Counted from the first letter of the stretch, positions 17,551 to 26,954 are shown. The stretch is 64,000 bases of DNA from Penaeicola halotolerans (GCF_016464625.1 NZ_JAEAGO010000005.1:124001-188000); one strand, 5' to 3'. The notes: a model not told the origin generated them from the letters alone. Numbers and translations are program-made.

Positions 17551-17580
17551 CAGGCTTTATCAAACTAAAAATCAAGCGCA

Positions 17581-18561
17581 ATGAGTGATATATTATACGA
17601 TGAAGTGCCGTCATTAGATTTGGCGGATTTCATGAGCGGAGACCCCGCAAAGAAGAAAAAGTTTGTAGCAGACTTAGGGGCAGCTTACAATAATATTGGC
17701 TTTGTGGCCATCAAAAACCATGGCCTATCAGCTGAGCTACAAGACAGGCTATATGCGGCTATCAAGAAGTATTTCTCACAACCTGAAGAAGAAAAAGCCA
17801 AGCATGAAAAACCTGAGATCGGCTTCCAAAGAGGCTATACTGGCAAAGGCAAAGAACATGCAAAAGGTAGAAATACCGGTGACTTGAAGGAATTTTATCA
17901 CGTAGGACAACTCCTAGAGACTATCCCTGACAGCGATCCGATCAAAGCAGAATATCCAGAAAACGTATGGCCAGCTTATCCAGCGGAGTTTGAAGAGATC
18001 TCTAAAGAGGCTTATCAAACTATCGAGAAAGCTGGTAAAAATATGCTTCGTGCGATAGCACTCTATCTCGAGCTTCCAGAAGACTACTTTGAAAAGAAAG
18101 TAGAGCATGGTAACTCAATCCTAAGATCTATTCACTACTTCCCGATCGAGGATCCAGATAGCATCCCTGCTGATGCCGTACGTGCAGCAGAGCATGGTGA
18201 CATCAACTTGATCACACTACTCATGGGAGCAAGTGCTGATGGACTTCAAGTACTCAGAAGAGACGGTAAGTGGATTCCAATCACAGCTCTACCCGAGCAA
18301 CTCGTAGTCAATGTCGGTGACATGCTCGCTAGATTGACCAATGATAAGTTAAAATCGACTATTCACCGCGTGGTCAACCCTCCAAGAGAGTTGATGCATA
18401 CTTCTCGATATTCGATTCCATTCTTCATGCATCCTAGGTCTGATATGGACTTGACATGCTTGCCTTCATGTATCGATGCTGAAAATCCAAAGAAATATAC
18501 AGATGCTACGGCTGGTGAATTCCTAGAAGAAAGATTGAGAGAATTGGGTCTAAGAAAATAA
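17581..18561 (+). CDS. Isopenicillin-N-synthase-like 2-oxoglutarate/Fe(II) oxygenase
   Basis: This is a cytosolic non-haem iron dioxygenase of the IPNS/DIOX fold. The 326-residue product starts with the DIOX_N domain (about 8-125) and continues into the double-stranded beta-helix. The iron ligands are His205, Asp207 (in EHGDINL) and His262 (in STIHRVVNP). Arg276-x-Ser278 (SRYSIPFF) is the 2OG-binding RxS pair. All key residues are present, so it should be active, but the substrate is not evident. Plant-style hormone, flavonoid and IPNS enzymes share this fold, so the name alone does not give a reaction. The ChrA gene follows 9 bases later. Confidence 0.9.
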   Translation: MSDILYDEVPSLDLADFMSGDPAKKKKFVADLGAAYNNIGFVAIKNHGLSAELQDRLYAAIKKYFSQPEEEKAKHEKPEIGFQRGYTGKGKEHAKGRNTGDLKEFYHVGQLLETIPDSDPIKAEYPENVWPAYPAEFEEISKEAYQTIEKAGKNMLRAIALYLELPEDYFEKKVEHGNSILRSIHYFPIEDPDSIPADAVRAAEHGDINLITLLMGASADGLQVLRRDGKWIPITALPEQLVVNVGDMLARLTNDKLKSTIHRVVNPPRELMHTSRYSIPFFMHPRSDMDLTCLPSCIDAENPKKYTDATAGEFLEERLRELGLRK

Positions 18562-18570
18562 AAGCATATT

Positions 18571-19755
18571 TTGGTAAAGAAGATTAGATATTACCTTTTT
18601 CTAAGAGACGTTCTACTTCTTTCCCTGACTGCATTTGGTGGACCACAGGCTTTTTTTGCCATGACAATGGAGCGCATGGTCAAAAAGAGAAATTACCTGA
18701 ATGAAAAAGATCTACTCGAGCTCAATGCACTTTGTCAGATCTTACCAGGTCCTACCTCTACTCAGATTATCTCAGCAATTGGCTTTAAAATAGGCGGGGC
18801 TTACCTCGCCTATTTAGCTTTAATTGTATGGATACTGCCTGCCACTATACTCATCACACTAGCAGCTATCTTCATTTCCAGCCTACAAGACAAGGAAGCT
18901 TCTTTGGCCTTTACACGCTTCATCCAGCCGATGGCTGTAGGCTTTGTGATTTTTGCAGCACACCGTATTATTATCACAGTGATAGAAAATGTAGAAGGAG
19001 TAGTACTCATGGCGCTAGCCACGATCATTACTGTCAACTACAATACTCCCTATATTTTTCCCATCCTATTGATTGCAGGAGGACTCGCTACCGCTCTGAA
19101 ATATAAAAAGCACCCTAAAGATGAAACGCCTAAGCCAATACAAATCAAATGGGCTAATTTCTTACTCTGGGGAGGAGTACTTGCTGGAGCTGCTATCATC
19201 GGTGCTTATACGCAGTATAGACCTATTTTACTCTTTGAAAATTTCTACCGAAACGGCAGCTTGATCTTTGGGGGTGGGCAAGTGTTGATTCCCTATCTCT
19301 ATACAGAATTTGTAGAGTTCAAAAGCTACTTGAGCTCAGAAGAGTTCCTTTCAGGATATGCCCTGATGCAGAGCTTACCGGGTCCTACTTTCAGTTTCAG
19401 TTCTTATATAGGAGCTTTATCCTTGAGAGAATATGGACTGATGGGTCAGATTACTGGCTCACTTGTGGCTGCAGCAGGCATATTTTTACCAGGCACATTT
19501 CTGATATTTTTTGTGATTAGATTTTGGGATGGACTTAAAAGGTACCGAGTAGTACGTGCCTCTCTCGAAGGAATCAATGCTGTCAGCTGTGGGATGGTAG
19601 TGGCAGCTGCTATCATCATGTTTGACCCGATAGAAGCCAACCTGATCAATCTTTTGATCATTCTAATCACCTATTTTTTATTAGCATTCACTAAAATTCC
19701 AGCGCCACTAGTAATCATAGTAGGTCTAGCAGCTGGTTTTATCCTTCCAAGCTAA
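18571..19755 (+). CDS. chrA: Chromate-type ion transporter (ChrA/CHR family)
   Basis: This 394-residue polytopic membrane protein has two homologous halves, as in full-length ChrA. Each half carries the CHR signature: TAFGGPQAFFA with CQILPGPTSTQ in the first (about residues 18-60), and FGGGQVLIPYL with MQSLPGPTFSFSSYIG in the second (about 230-285). The family exports chromate in some bacteria, but many members have unknown substrates. The start is a TTG at 18571, 9 bases after the oxygenase stop; the next ATG is 30 codons in, past the start of the first signature, so TTG is preferred. It overlaps the convergent ldcA by 17 bases. Confidence 0.9.
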   Translation: MVKKIRYYLFLRDVLLLSLTAFGGPQAFFAMTMERMVKKRNYLNEKDLLELNALCQILPGPTSTQIISAIGFKIGGAYLAYLALIVWILPATILITLAAIFISSLQDKEASLAFTRFIQPMAVGFVIFAAHRIIITVIENVEGVVLMALATIITVNYNTPYIFPILLIAGGLATALKYKKHPKDETPKPIQIKWANFLLWGGVLAGAAIIGAYTQYRPILLFENFYRNGSLIFGGGQVLIPYLYTEFVEFKSYLSSEEFLSGYALMQSLPGPTFSFSSYIGALSLREYGLMGQITGSLVAAAGIFLPGTFLIFFVIRFWDGLKRYRVVRASLEGINAVSCGMVVAAAIIMFDPIEANLINLLIILITYFLLAFTKIPAPLVIIVGLAAGFILPS

Positions 19756-20641
19756 GACTTACCTCATTCTCTGAGATGCAAAGCCGATAGTTTGCCCCTA
19801 TCACTAGTGGTGCATTGGAAGACAAATGACCAAAACCAAAGCCGAACCCCATAGGGACATGTTCGCCTAGGTGCATCTTAAAAATCTCTTCTAATGTATA
19901 ATCAAAATCATCACCTGTCAGCCCACTAAAGTCACCAATAGCAACCCCTTTGATTTTAGCTAAATAACCTGCTCTCTTGAGCTGCACTAGCATACGATCT
20001 ATTTGATAATAAGCTTCATTACACTCTTCTAAGACCAGTATCTTGTCATCAAAACGAGTGATAGAAGAAGTCCCAATGAGGTGAACTAACATGGATAAAT
20101 TACCTCCTATGATAGGAGCTGATACTTCGCCAGCTACTTGATGTGGATTTTGTGTGCCATAGATCGCTTTGCTAGAAAAGGCAAATAGCAAATCTCTAAG
20201 CCGCTCCAAATCGATATGGTCTGTATGTCCATCAAAAAGCTGTGGCATAGGTCCATGAATACTTTGAATGCCAAGATGAGCTATGTGCGTCAGGAGTGCG
20301 GTGATGTCACTAAAACCTATCAGCCACTTAGGTGATCTACAAAAAGTCGTGAAGTCAACTAGATCGAGGATCCTCGTAGTACCATAGCCTCCTCTCGCTA
20401 AAAAGATAGCTTTGATCGAAGGATCATCTAGTGCTTGCTGTAGATCAGACAAGCGCTGTGCATCGCTAGCTGCTAGATAAGCCTCTGACATGAAGAGATG
20501 TTCTCCAAGCGACACTTTGAGTCCCCATGATTCGAGCATCAGTTTCGCAGCCTGTATTTTATCCTTATCTACACGCTTTCCTGTAGCTACGATGGCTACA
20601 TTATCTCCTAAAGCTAATTTTTGAGGTCTGATCATTGACAC
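19739..20641 (-). CDS. ldcA: LD-carboxypeptidase (peptidase family S66)
   Basis: LdcA trims the terminal D-Ala from tetrapeptides during peptidoglycan recycling in the cytosol. The 300-residue product has ARGGYGTTRILD near residue 80, the nucleophile serine in LIGFSDITALL near 110, the catalytic Glu in VLEECNEAYYQIDRM near 205 and the His in FGFGHLSSNAPLVIG near 275. It lacks a signal peptide. It sits downstream of the ompH-bamA cluster but is separated from it by a terminator, so it is probably a separate transcript. Its 3' end overlaps chrA by 17 bases. Confidence 0.93.
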   Translation of the reverse strand: MSMIRPQKLALGDNVAIVATGKRVDKDKIQAAKLMLESWGLKVSLGEHLFMSEAYLAASDAQRLSDLQQALDDPSIKAIFLARGGYGTTRILDLVDFTTFCRSPKWLIGFSDITALLTHIAHLGIQSIHGPMPQLFDGHTDHIDLERLRDLLFAFSSKAIYGTQNPHQVAGEVSAPIIGGNLSMLVHLIGTSSITRFDDKILVLEECNEAYYQIDRMLVQLKRAGYLAKIKGVAIGDFSGLTGDDFDYTLEEIFKMHLGEHVPMGFGFGFGHLSSNAPLVIGANYRLCISENEVSLSLEG

Positions 20642-20659
20642 AAGTTAAAATAAATGCCA

Positions 20660-20692
20660 TAAAAAAACCGACCCTCTCAGATCGGTTTTTAA
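20660..20692 (-). terminator. Terminator after the second ompH gene
   Basis: AAAACCGA (20664-20671) and TCGGTTTT (20682-20689) form an 8-bp stem around a 10-base loop. On the minus strand it is followed by a run of T. It ends the bamA-ompH-ompH transcript just before the ldcA start codon. Confidence 0.8.
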
Positions 20693-20711
20693 AATTTATA
20701 AGCTTTACATA

Positions 20712-21272
20712 TTAGTTTCCTTGACCAGGAGTTGGCATCTGTCCAGCTGGAGCAGTTACGCCAAGCTTTTTCATCACTAAATCCATGAATGGATCTTCGT
20801 CTTTAGTATAAAGCAAGATAGGCGCTTGGTTAGCAGTAGCAGCGAAGATATGAGAGTATCCGTTCTCTTCAGCTACAGCATTGATCGCATTGAATACTTT
20901 CTCTTGTAGTGGAGAAAGCACTTCCTCTACCTTTCTTCTGTATGAAATTTGAGAGTCACTTTGAAACTTCTCAAGCTCTTGCTGTTGTCTTTGAAGATCA
21001 GCTTGCTGCTGGTTTCTAGCCTCTTCCGTCATTGACTGAGCATTTTGCTGGAAAGTCTGCACTTTTCTTTCGAAGTCCTGACCCTTAGCGTTTAGCTGAT
21101 TGCCTAACATCGTTTGATAATCTTGCAATTCAGACTCTACTTGTTTCATTTCTGGCAACAAAGACATCAAATAATCAATATCTGCATATCCAATTTTAAC
21201 AGGAGACTGTGCTTGAGCAACAAATCCGCTGAAAAGTAAAGCTAGTGCAAAAAGAATCGTTCTGGTTTTCAT
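20712..21272 (-). CDS. OmpH/Skp-family periplasmic chaperone
   Basis: Skp-type chaperones hold unfolded outer-membrane proteins in the periplasm for delivery to BamA. The 186-residue product has a signal peptide ending VAQAQ near residue 22, the family start PVKIGYADIDYLMSLLPEM, a long Gln/Glu/Lys-rich coiled coil (about 45-130, the tentacles) and the conserved C-terminal strand region YSHIFAATAN. It ends in a Pro/Gly/Gln-rich tail. It is 25 bases downstream of a second OmpH gene and belongs to the bamA operon. Confidence 0.93.
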   Translation of the reverse strand: MKTRTILFALALLFSGFVAQAQSPVKIGYADIDYLMSLLPEMKQVESELQDYQTMLGNQLNAKGQDFERKVQTFQQNAQSMTEEARNQQQADLQRQQQELEKFQSDSQISYRRKVEEVLSPLQEKVFNAINAVAEENGYSHIFAATANQAPILLYTKDEDPFMDLVMKKLGVTAPAGQMPTPGQGN

Positions 21273-21297
21273 CTTAAATCAATATTTAGTTCAGTTT

Positions 21298-21822
21298 TTA
21301 ATTTTCAATTGTTTCTATACCTAGTTCCTCGAGTACAAAGTCCGAATAGTCGTGTCGAGGATCTGTCCAAAGCAAAGGTAATCCAGCTTTATCAACTAAC
21401 ATCCCTAATCGCTGTTTTTTGCTTACCCTGTCGATCGCCTCACCAAGCTTGGCAAGAATTGGCTGCATGAGCTCTTTCTGTTTAAGAAAATAGAGACCGT
21501 CTGTCCCGAAGATCTTATCCTGATAGGCTACTGCTTCCGCTTCTTTCTTCTTGATGGCAGCAGAACGCTCATCGTACATTTCCCTTGTCAGCAGCGCTTC
21601 TTCTGCTTTGAGCGCATCATACATGCGTTCGACATCAGTAAACAAACTTTGTACCTCTTTTTTCCAATTGGCTGTTAGCTTCGCTAATTCCTCCTGAAAA
21701 CCCTTGTATTCGGGCATTTTACTTAATATATATTCTGAGTCAGCATAGCCTATTTTCTGTGCTTTAGCCTGCTGACTGATGATGCCCATCAATAAAACCG
21801 ATATGATAAGCAGCTTTTTCAT
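21298..21822 (-). CDS. OmpH/Skp-family periplasmic chaperone (paralogue)
   Basis: This is a second Skp-like chaperone of 174 residues, with a signal peptide ending AKAQ (about residue 22), then KIGYADSEYILSKMPEY, a coiled-coil middle and a C-terminal LWTDPRHDYSDFVLEELGI segment. It diverges from its neighbour enough that the two may serve different clients. Its start codon overlaps the bamA stop by a single base, so translation is likely coupled. Tandem ompH copies after bamA are usual in Bacteroidota. Confidence 0.93.
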   Translation of the reverse strand: MKKLLIISVLLMGIISQQAKAQKIGYADSEYILSKMPEYKGFQEELAKLTANWKKEVQSLFTDVERMYDALKAEEALLTREMYDERSAAIKKKEAEAVAYQDKIFGTDGLYFLKQKELMQPILAKLGEAIDRVSKKQRLGMLVDKAGLPLLWTDPRHDYSDFVLEELGIETIEN

Positions 21823-24473
21823 TATCTCAACTGTTGACCGATCGTAAAGTGGAACTGTGCACCACTACGCTGATTAGTACCTGGAGCAGTGTCAAATCCA
21901 TAACCCCAGTCAACACCTAGTAATCCAAAGGCTGGCATGAAGATCCTCGCTCCAATACCCGCTGAGCGCTTAAGGTTAAATGGATTGAACTCTCTGTAAG
22001 AACCAAAGTTATTACCTGCTTCTAAGAAAGTGTGTACGTAAATAGTAGCAGATGGATTTGGTGATACGAGGTATCTCATTTCCATGACATATTTATTGTA
22101 CACTACACCACCTCTTCTATTTGCTGTCTGAGGAGTGATTGATTGATTTTCATATCCTCTCAAACCAATGATCTCTTGACCTAGCACAAAGTTGTTCATC
22201 ATCATACCATCACCACCTAGCACAAATCGCTCAAGAGGAATGATATCTGCACCACCATAAGACCCTAGGAATCCCATGTGTGCTCTTGTATTCATGACTA
22301 GTTTTCCTTTGTTATCAAGAGGTAAAAAGAATGATGCGTCAAACATCCACTTATGATATTCTAGCCATTTGAAGATCTCTTGATCAGTATCTGTCTCAAG
22401 ATCGACATCTCTCCACTGATTAAATGGTGGGGTAGCCGTAGCACTCAAAGTGATCTGAGAACCATATCTAGGGTACATCTGATCACTGATTGATATTCTA
22501 GAAAGTGTAGTATTGAGTGTGAAAGCCTTAGAGTTACCTGTAGGATATCCAAGACCTAGAGAAGTACCGTAGTTTTCAAAATCATAGTTATTGAAACCGA
22601 TACTGCTTCTGATCATAAAGAAATCATCAGGCCACTTCAATCGCTTACCTAAGCCTATCTCACCACCAGTGATTTTGAAGTAACCAAACTCTTGATTAGA
22701 GAAAAAGTCTATACCTCTTTGTACTGAGTGATTGAAAGCTACCGAGAAAGAAATCGGCTTAGTACCCCCCAACCAAGGCTCTTGGAAAGAGATCGAATAG
22801 TTTTGGAATCTTCTACCATTAGCTTGTACTCTGAGAGATAATTTTTGACCATCACCCACTGGAAGCGGCTTCCACTTAGAGAAATCTTTGATGTTTTTAA
22901 TACTGAAGTTGTTGAAAACCAATCCAACAGTCCCCACGAAGCCGAAGAATCCACCCCAACCTCCTGAGAGCTCGATCGAATCACTTGGCCTTTCTACTAA
23001 GTTAAATTCTATATCTACCGTTCCGTCATTTTTAGGTATTGGTCTTGGTTCTATCTGCTCTGGATCAAAGTAGCCCAGTGCGGAAAGCTCTCTAATAGTT
23101 CTGATAAGCAAGCTTCTATCAAACTTCTGACCTGGCAAGATCTTCAACTCTCTCAAGACTACGTGATCACTTGTACGCTCATTTCCTTTGAGGATGATGC
23201 GGTTGATCGTAAACTGAGGTCCTTCTTGGATTCTGATCTCCATATCGATAGAGTCACCCTCTACTCTCACTTCTACTGGCTCATTTTGGAAGTACAAGTA
23301 GCCGTCATTCATATAGAGTGAGCTCAAATCATCCTCTCTTGGAGAGGCATTGAGTCGCTTGTCTAGCTCTTCTCTATTGTAGAGGTCACCTTTTTGAATA
23401 CCCAGCATTCTAGAGAGTTGCTCACTGGTATACACATAGTTACCAGACCATGTGATATCTCTGTAGTAATACTTTCTTCCCTCTTCGAGTTTGATATTGA
23501 TCCCTATTTCACTTTTGCCAACTTTATAGATCGTGTCAGAAAGAATCTCTGCATCTCTAAATCCCTTTGAGTTGTAAAAGCTGATCATGGATTTCTTATC
23601 TTCCTCGTATTCTTTGGCGATAAATTTAGAGCCATTGAGAAAGTTAAGTTTGAAGTTTTTATTGACATACTCCTTGACATCATCATCTGTCACAGGATAT
23701 CTAGAGTCCAGATAAGTTTTGACATTCATCGCATTTTTATCTGCTATGCGATTGATCACATCTCGGACGATGGCTATTCTAGGATGTTCGTTGGTCTTTT
23801 TGAGCTTCTTTTTGAGCTTAGTATCGCTAAACTCTTCATTGCCATCAATGACGATTTCATCAATTTTTACCTTAGAGAAAGTATTTACTTCAAAAATTAG
23901 CTTCACACTATTAGGCAATGTGGTATCTGGCTGTTGGATGGTTCTCACTTCAGTATTGAGAAATCCCTTGTCTACAAAATATGTCTTGATTGTTCGCTCT
24001 GAGGCACTGAGCACGTCATCTCTGAGTACTTTACCACGAATATTGATTTTGTCAGTAAGCTCACTTTGCTGTGTTCTATTCACCCCTTTAAACTCAAATT
24101 TACTCATTCGAGGGCGCTCTTTGATGGCTAAGTTGATGGAGATTTGATTGCCTTCTACTTTAGTGATTTCAAACTGTACATCTCCAATGATGCCCTGCTT
24201 CCAGAGTTTTTTGAGTACTGGCTCTTGTCCACCTGGGAGGCGGATTTTATCCCCTACTTTGAGTCCACTGATGGATAAGATAGGATCTTCCTGTAGAGTA
24301 GCTAGACCTGTAGTGGTGAGCTCTACGATTTCATACTCCTTTGGATCATTGAGATCCATTTTGATCAACTCTTTGTTGGTCTGCGTATTGTTACGGCTAG
24401 AGCCAAACCTGATTTGCGCCTCCGCCAGCACAGAAGTCAACAATAGGAGCGCAATAAATAAATATCTTCTCAT
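21822..24473 (-). CDS. bamA: Outer-membrane protein assembly factor BamA
   Basis: BamA folds and inserts beta-barrel proteins into the outer membrane. The 883-residue product has a signal peptide ending LAEAQ near residue 20, about five POTRA domains (about 45-470, each with the GN..T/F pattern, for example FKGVNRTQQSELT and LKGNERTSDHVVLREL), and a C-terminal Omp85 barrel ending in FTIGQQLR. The conserved barrel loop GxRGYEN-type sequence is IGLRGYENQ. It lies 8 bases after uppS in the porG-uppS-bamA-ompH-ompH order. Confidence 0.97.
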   Translation of the reverse strand: MRRYLFIALLLLTSVLAEAQIRFGSSRNNTQTNKELIKMDLNDPKEYEIVELTTTGLATLQEDPILSISGLKVGDKIRLPGGQEPVLKKLWKQGIIGDVQFEITKVEGNQISINLAIKERPRMSKFEFKGVNRTQQSELTDKINIRGKVLRDDVLSASERTIKTYFVDKGFLNTEVRTIQQPDTTLPNSVKLIFEVNTFSKVKIDEIVIDGNEEFSDTKLKKKLKKTNEHPRIAIVRDVINRIADKNAMNVKTYLDSRYPVTDDDVKEYVNKNFKLNFLNGSKFIAKEYEEDKKSMISFYNSKGFRDAEILSDTIYKVGKSEIGINIKLEEGRKYYYRDITWSGNYVYTSEQLSRMLGIQKGDLYNREELDKRLNASPREDDLSSLYMNDGYLYFQNEPVEVRVEGDSIDMEIRIQEGPQFTINRIILKGNERTSDHVVLRELKILPGQKFDRSLLIRTIRELSALGYFDPEQIEPRPIPKNDGTVDIEFNLVERPSDSIELSGGWGGFFGFVGTVGLVFNNFSIKNIKDFSKWKPLPVGDGQKLSLRVQANGRRFQNYSISFQEPWLGGTKPISFSVAFNHSVQRGIDFFSNQEFGYFKITGGEIGLGKRLKWPDDFFMIRSSIGFNNYDFENYGTSLGLGYPTGNSKAFTLNTTLSRISISDQMYPRYGSQITLSATATPPFNQWRDVDLETDTDQEIFKWLEYHKWMFDASFFLPLDNKGKLVMNTRAHMGFLGSYGGADIIPLERFVLGGDGMMMNNFVLGQEIIGLRGYENQSITPQTANRRGGVVYNKYVMEMRYLVSPNPSATIYVHTFLEAGNNFGSYREFNPFNLKRSAGIGARIFMPAFGLLGVDWGYGFDTAPGTNQRSGAQFHFTIGQQLR

Positions 24474-24481
24474 TTGATAAA

Positions 24482-25249
24482 CTAAGATTTTAACTGTGCA
24501 CTTGTCTTTCCAAATCTTCTTTCTCGCTTTTGGAAATCAACAATTGCTTCATATAAATGCTCCTTTCTGAAGTCTGGCCAAAGCACCTCTGTAAAAAACA
24601 GTTCGGTGTAGGCCATCTGCCATAGGAGAAAATTACTAATTCTCATCTCGCCACTAGTTCTGATCAGTAACTCTGGATCAGGCATATCTTTGGTATGCAA
24701 ATGCGCACTAATTAACTCTAATGATATTTCTTCGGTTTTCACCGCACCCTGAGCGACCTTGTCTGCGATCGCTTTCATAGCTTCTTTAAGCTCCCATCTC
24801 CCACTGTAGCTAAGTGCCAAACAAAGGGTCAAGCCAGTATTGGTGGCAGTCTCTGTGATGGCATCTCTCAACTTCTGCGCACACTTAGTGGGTAAACTAT
24901 CTATATCTCCTATCGCTGCTAATCTCGTGTTGTTTTTATGTAGCGTAGGGATCTCATCTGCTATGGTATTGACCAATAGTTCCATGAGTGCATTGACCTC
25001 ATCTGCTGGTCTTGACCAGTTTTCAGTAGAGAATGCATATAAAGTCAAATACTTCACTCCTAGCTCAGCACATCCTTCAGCGATTTCTCGTACAGCTTTG
25101 ATCGCATTTCGGTGGCCAAAAACACGCATAGCGCCCTTTTGCTCCGCCCATCGACCATTGCCATCCATGATTACTGCTATATGTTGTGGTAGGGTATCTA
25201 GGTTAATTGACTCTTTCATGCTCAGCGTATAACTGCTTCTAATCTGCAA
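24482..25249 (-). CDS. uppS: Undecaprenyl diphosphate synthase
   Basis: UppS adds isoprene units to farnesyl diphosphate to make the C55 lipid carrier for peptidoglycan and O-antigen. The 255-residue product has IMDGNGRWAEQKG (catalytic Asp) near residue 28, FGHRNAIKAVREI near 45, FSTENWSRP near 72, and the C-terminal LLIRTSGEMRISNFLLWQ and ELFFTEVLWPDF blocks. All family motifs are intact. It sits between porG (40 bases upstream) and bamA, linking lipid carrier and OM assembly genes. Confidence 0.97.
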   Translation of the reverse strand: MQIRSSYTLSMKESINLDTLPQHIAVIMDGNGRWAEQKGAMRVFGHRNAIKAVREIAEGCAELGVKYLTLYAFSTENWSRPADEVNALMELLVNTIADEIPTLHKNNTRLAAIGDIDSLPTKCAQKLRDAITETATNTGLTLCLALSYSGRWELKEAMKAIADKVAQGAVKTEEISLELISAHLHTKDMPDPELLIRTSGEMRISNFLLWQMAYTELFFTEVLWPDFRKEHLYEAIVDFQKRERRFGKTSAQLKS

Positions 25250-25288
25250 GCTACAAAAATGCTACTTCTTTTTAAATAATTGCACCCT

Positions 25289-25990
25289 TTACCATGTTAA
25301 TTTCTCTACTGGACAAGCTGATTTATAGAAGCTATAGCTTAGTGTGATGCCAGTGAAGTAATACCAATCTTTGTCATATACATTTCCAAAATCAAAAGCC
25401 AACTTATTGTTCGGAGCTGTAGATTCAGAAATACCATCCAGTAAATCAGAGAACGTCTTGCGCGGCCCTACTTCGACTGCGAGTTGCCAAGCTGTATTAA
25501 GCTTGAATTTAATCCCCACTCCAAAAGGAATGACGGGGTTGAAAAATGAAGGAGGAGTAGCTGAAGCCTCATAGCTCCCAATGATAAATGCCCCTCCAAG
25601 GCCTCCAAATAAATAAGGGGAATATGGCTTCCTAGCTTTCCACTCTCGATAATCCAAGAAATGATACTCAAAAACTACAGATCCCTCTAAGAAATTGGCG
25701 CTAAATGAATTACCCCGAGCTGCTGCCTGAGGATCCAGTGGATCATCTGCATCATCAGCTCCAAACCTTCCAAAAACTGCTTGTCCACGGACACTCCAAG
25801 TATTATTGAAGTTGTATCGTCCGAGCAAAGTAGCCGCTATAGAAGATTTACGAGGATCATAAAATCGATGCATATCTCCACTGTAAGCAGCAGCTCCAAG
25901 ACCAAAACCAACCTCTGTCTGCTGAGCAGCGAGTCTTTGGCCTAAGCCACTGATTATAAGTAGAAATAGCGTTATTAATTTATAGCCCAA
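25289..25990 (-). CDS. porG: T9SS protein PorG-like (DUF6089) outer-membrane beta-barrel
   Basis: PorG is an outer-membrane component thought to anchor the PorK/PorN ring of the type IX secretion system. The 233-residue product has a signal peptide ending RLAAQQ near residue 24 and a barrel-like body with YSGDMHRFYDPR, YNFNNTWSVRGQAVFGRFGADD and PYLFGGLGGAFI. Identification rests on this sequence type plus the gene order porG-uppS-bamA-ompH-ompH, which I recall as conserved with Porphyromonas. The start is TTG, since no in-frame ATG precedes the signal peptide. Genes of the other core T9SS parts are not in the window. Confidence 0.82.
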   Translation of the reverse strand: MGYKLITLFLLIISGLGQRLAAQQTEVGFGLGAAAYSGDMHRFYDPRKSSIAATLLGRYNFNNTWSVRGQAVFGRFGADDADDPLDPQAAARGNSFSANFLEGSVVFEYHFLDYREWKARKPYSPYLFGGLGGAFIIGSYEASATPPSFFNPVIPFGVGIKFKLNTAWQLAVEVGPRKTFSDLLDGISESTAPNNKLAFDFGNVYDKDWYYFTGITLSYSFYKSACPVEKLTW

Positions 25991-26075
25991 TTCAACCTTG
26001 TTTGCAAGTTATACATAAGAAAACGTATAAAAAATCTATGTCAGTATCGAAAAAGTTAAATAATGTTAAATACCC

Positions 26076-26954
26076 TCAATTTCGCATATCTAGCCCCCAG
26101 TTGAGCTTTTGTCTCAGTGTATCTAGGAAGTTATACCCATGAAATTTTACCAGCTTTGCATGGAAGTTACTTTTGCGGACGGCCATCTGGATGCTCGCAT
26201 CTACCGAGTTGGAGCGGCTATCGAGTGAGACCAAAAAACTTTTGCTCCTACCCTCTATTTCGAAACTTATCACACTAGAGTCAGGCACGACCATCGGACG
26301 GACATTGAGATTGTGTGGAGAGACAGGAGTGATCACAAAGTTATTTGCTTGAGGCAAAATGAGAGGCCCTCCACAGCTGAGAGAATACCCAGTAGATCCT
26401 GTAGGTGTAGCGATGATGAGGCCATCAGACCAGTAGCTATTTAGATATTCCCCGTTGATAAAAGTATGCACCACAATCATCGAAGAGCTATCCTTTTTGA
26501 GGATGGTAAACTCGTTTAGCGCAAAATTAAGTCCTTCGAAGAGAGGCTTGTCTGTATCTAAGGTGACCAGTGATCTATTCTCTATCGTGAAGTAGTCATT
26601 GTATATCCCCTCAATGACTTTTTTGATATTTTCCTTAGAGGAAGTAGCTAGAAAACCCAATCTCCCTGTATTGATCCCTACGATAGGCACCTCACTCCGA
26701 CCCACATACGTAACAGACTCCAGCAAAGTACCATCACCTCCTAGTGAAAAGAAGAAATCAATTTCACGCAAATCATCCCCTCTTTTGAAAAGCTCTACTT
26801 TACCAGTATTGACATGATGATGCTCGGTGATGTTTTTATAGTAAGTCCTTGAAATATAAATCTCAGTACCATACTGATGTAGGGTAGCAAAGAGCGTATC
26901 TATGCAATCAACTACATCTGGAGTGAGATTTTTACCGTGAATGGCGATTTTCAT
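26076..26954 (-). CDS. nadK: NAD kinase
   Basis: NadK phosphorylates NAD to NADP in the cytosol. The 292-residue product has the diagnostic FSLGGDGTLLE motif near residue 73, INTGRLGFLA near 98, the FALNEFTI (NE/D) motif near 148, and SDGLIIATPTGSTGYSLSCGGP near 180-200. Length is typical. It lies 23 bases downstream of the CBS-domain gene in a long minus-strand run and about 85 bases upstream of porG. Confidence 0.96.
   Translation of the reverse strand: MKIAIHGKNLTPDVVDCIDTLFATLHQYGTEIYISRTYYKNITEHHHVNTGKVELFKRGDDLREIDFFFSLGGDGTLLESVTYVGRSEVPIVGINTGRLGFLATSSKENIKKVIEGIYNDYFTIENRSLVTLDTDKPLFEGLNFALNEFTILKKDSSSMIVVHTFINGEYLNSYWSDGLIIATPTGSTGYSLSCGGPLILPQANNFVITPVSPHNLNVRPMVVPDSSVISFEIEGRSKSFLVSLDSRSNSVDASIQMAVRKSNFHAKLVKFHGYNFLDTLRQKLNWGLDMRN

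Noticed and set aside
24148-24477. 109-residue plus-strand frame inside bamA
   Set aside because: Ser-rich antisense shadow of a certain gene (bamA).
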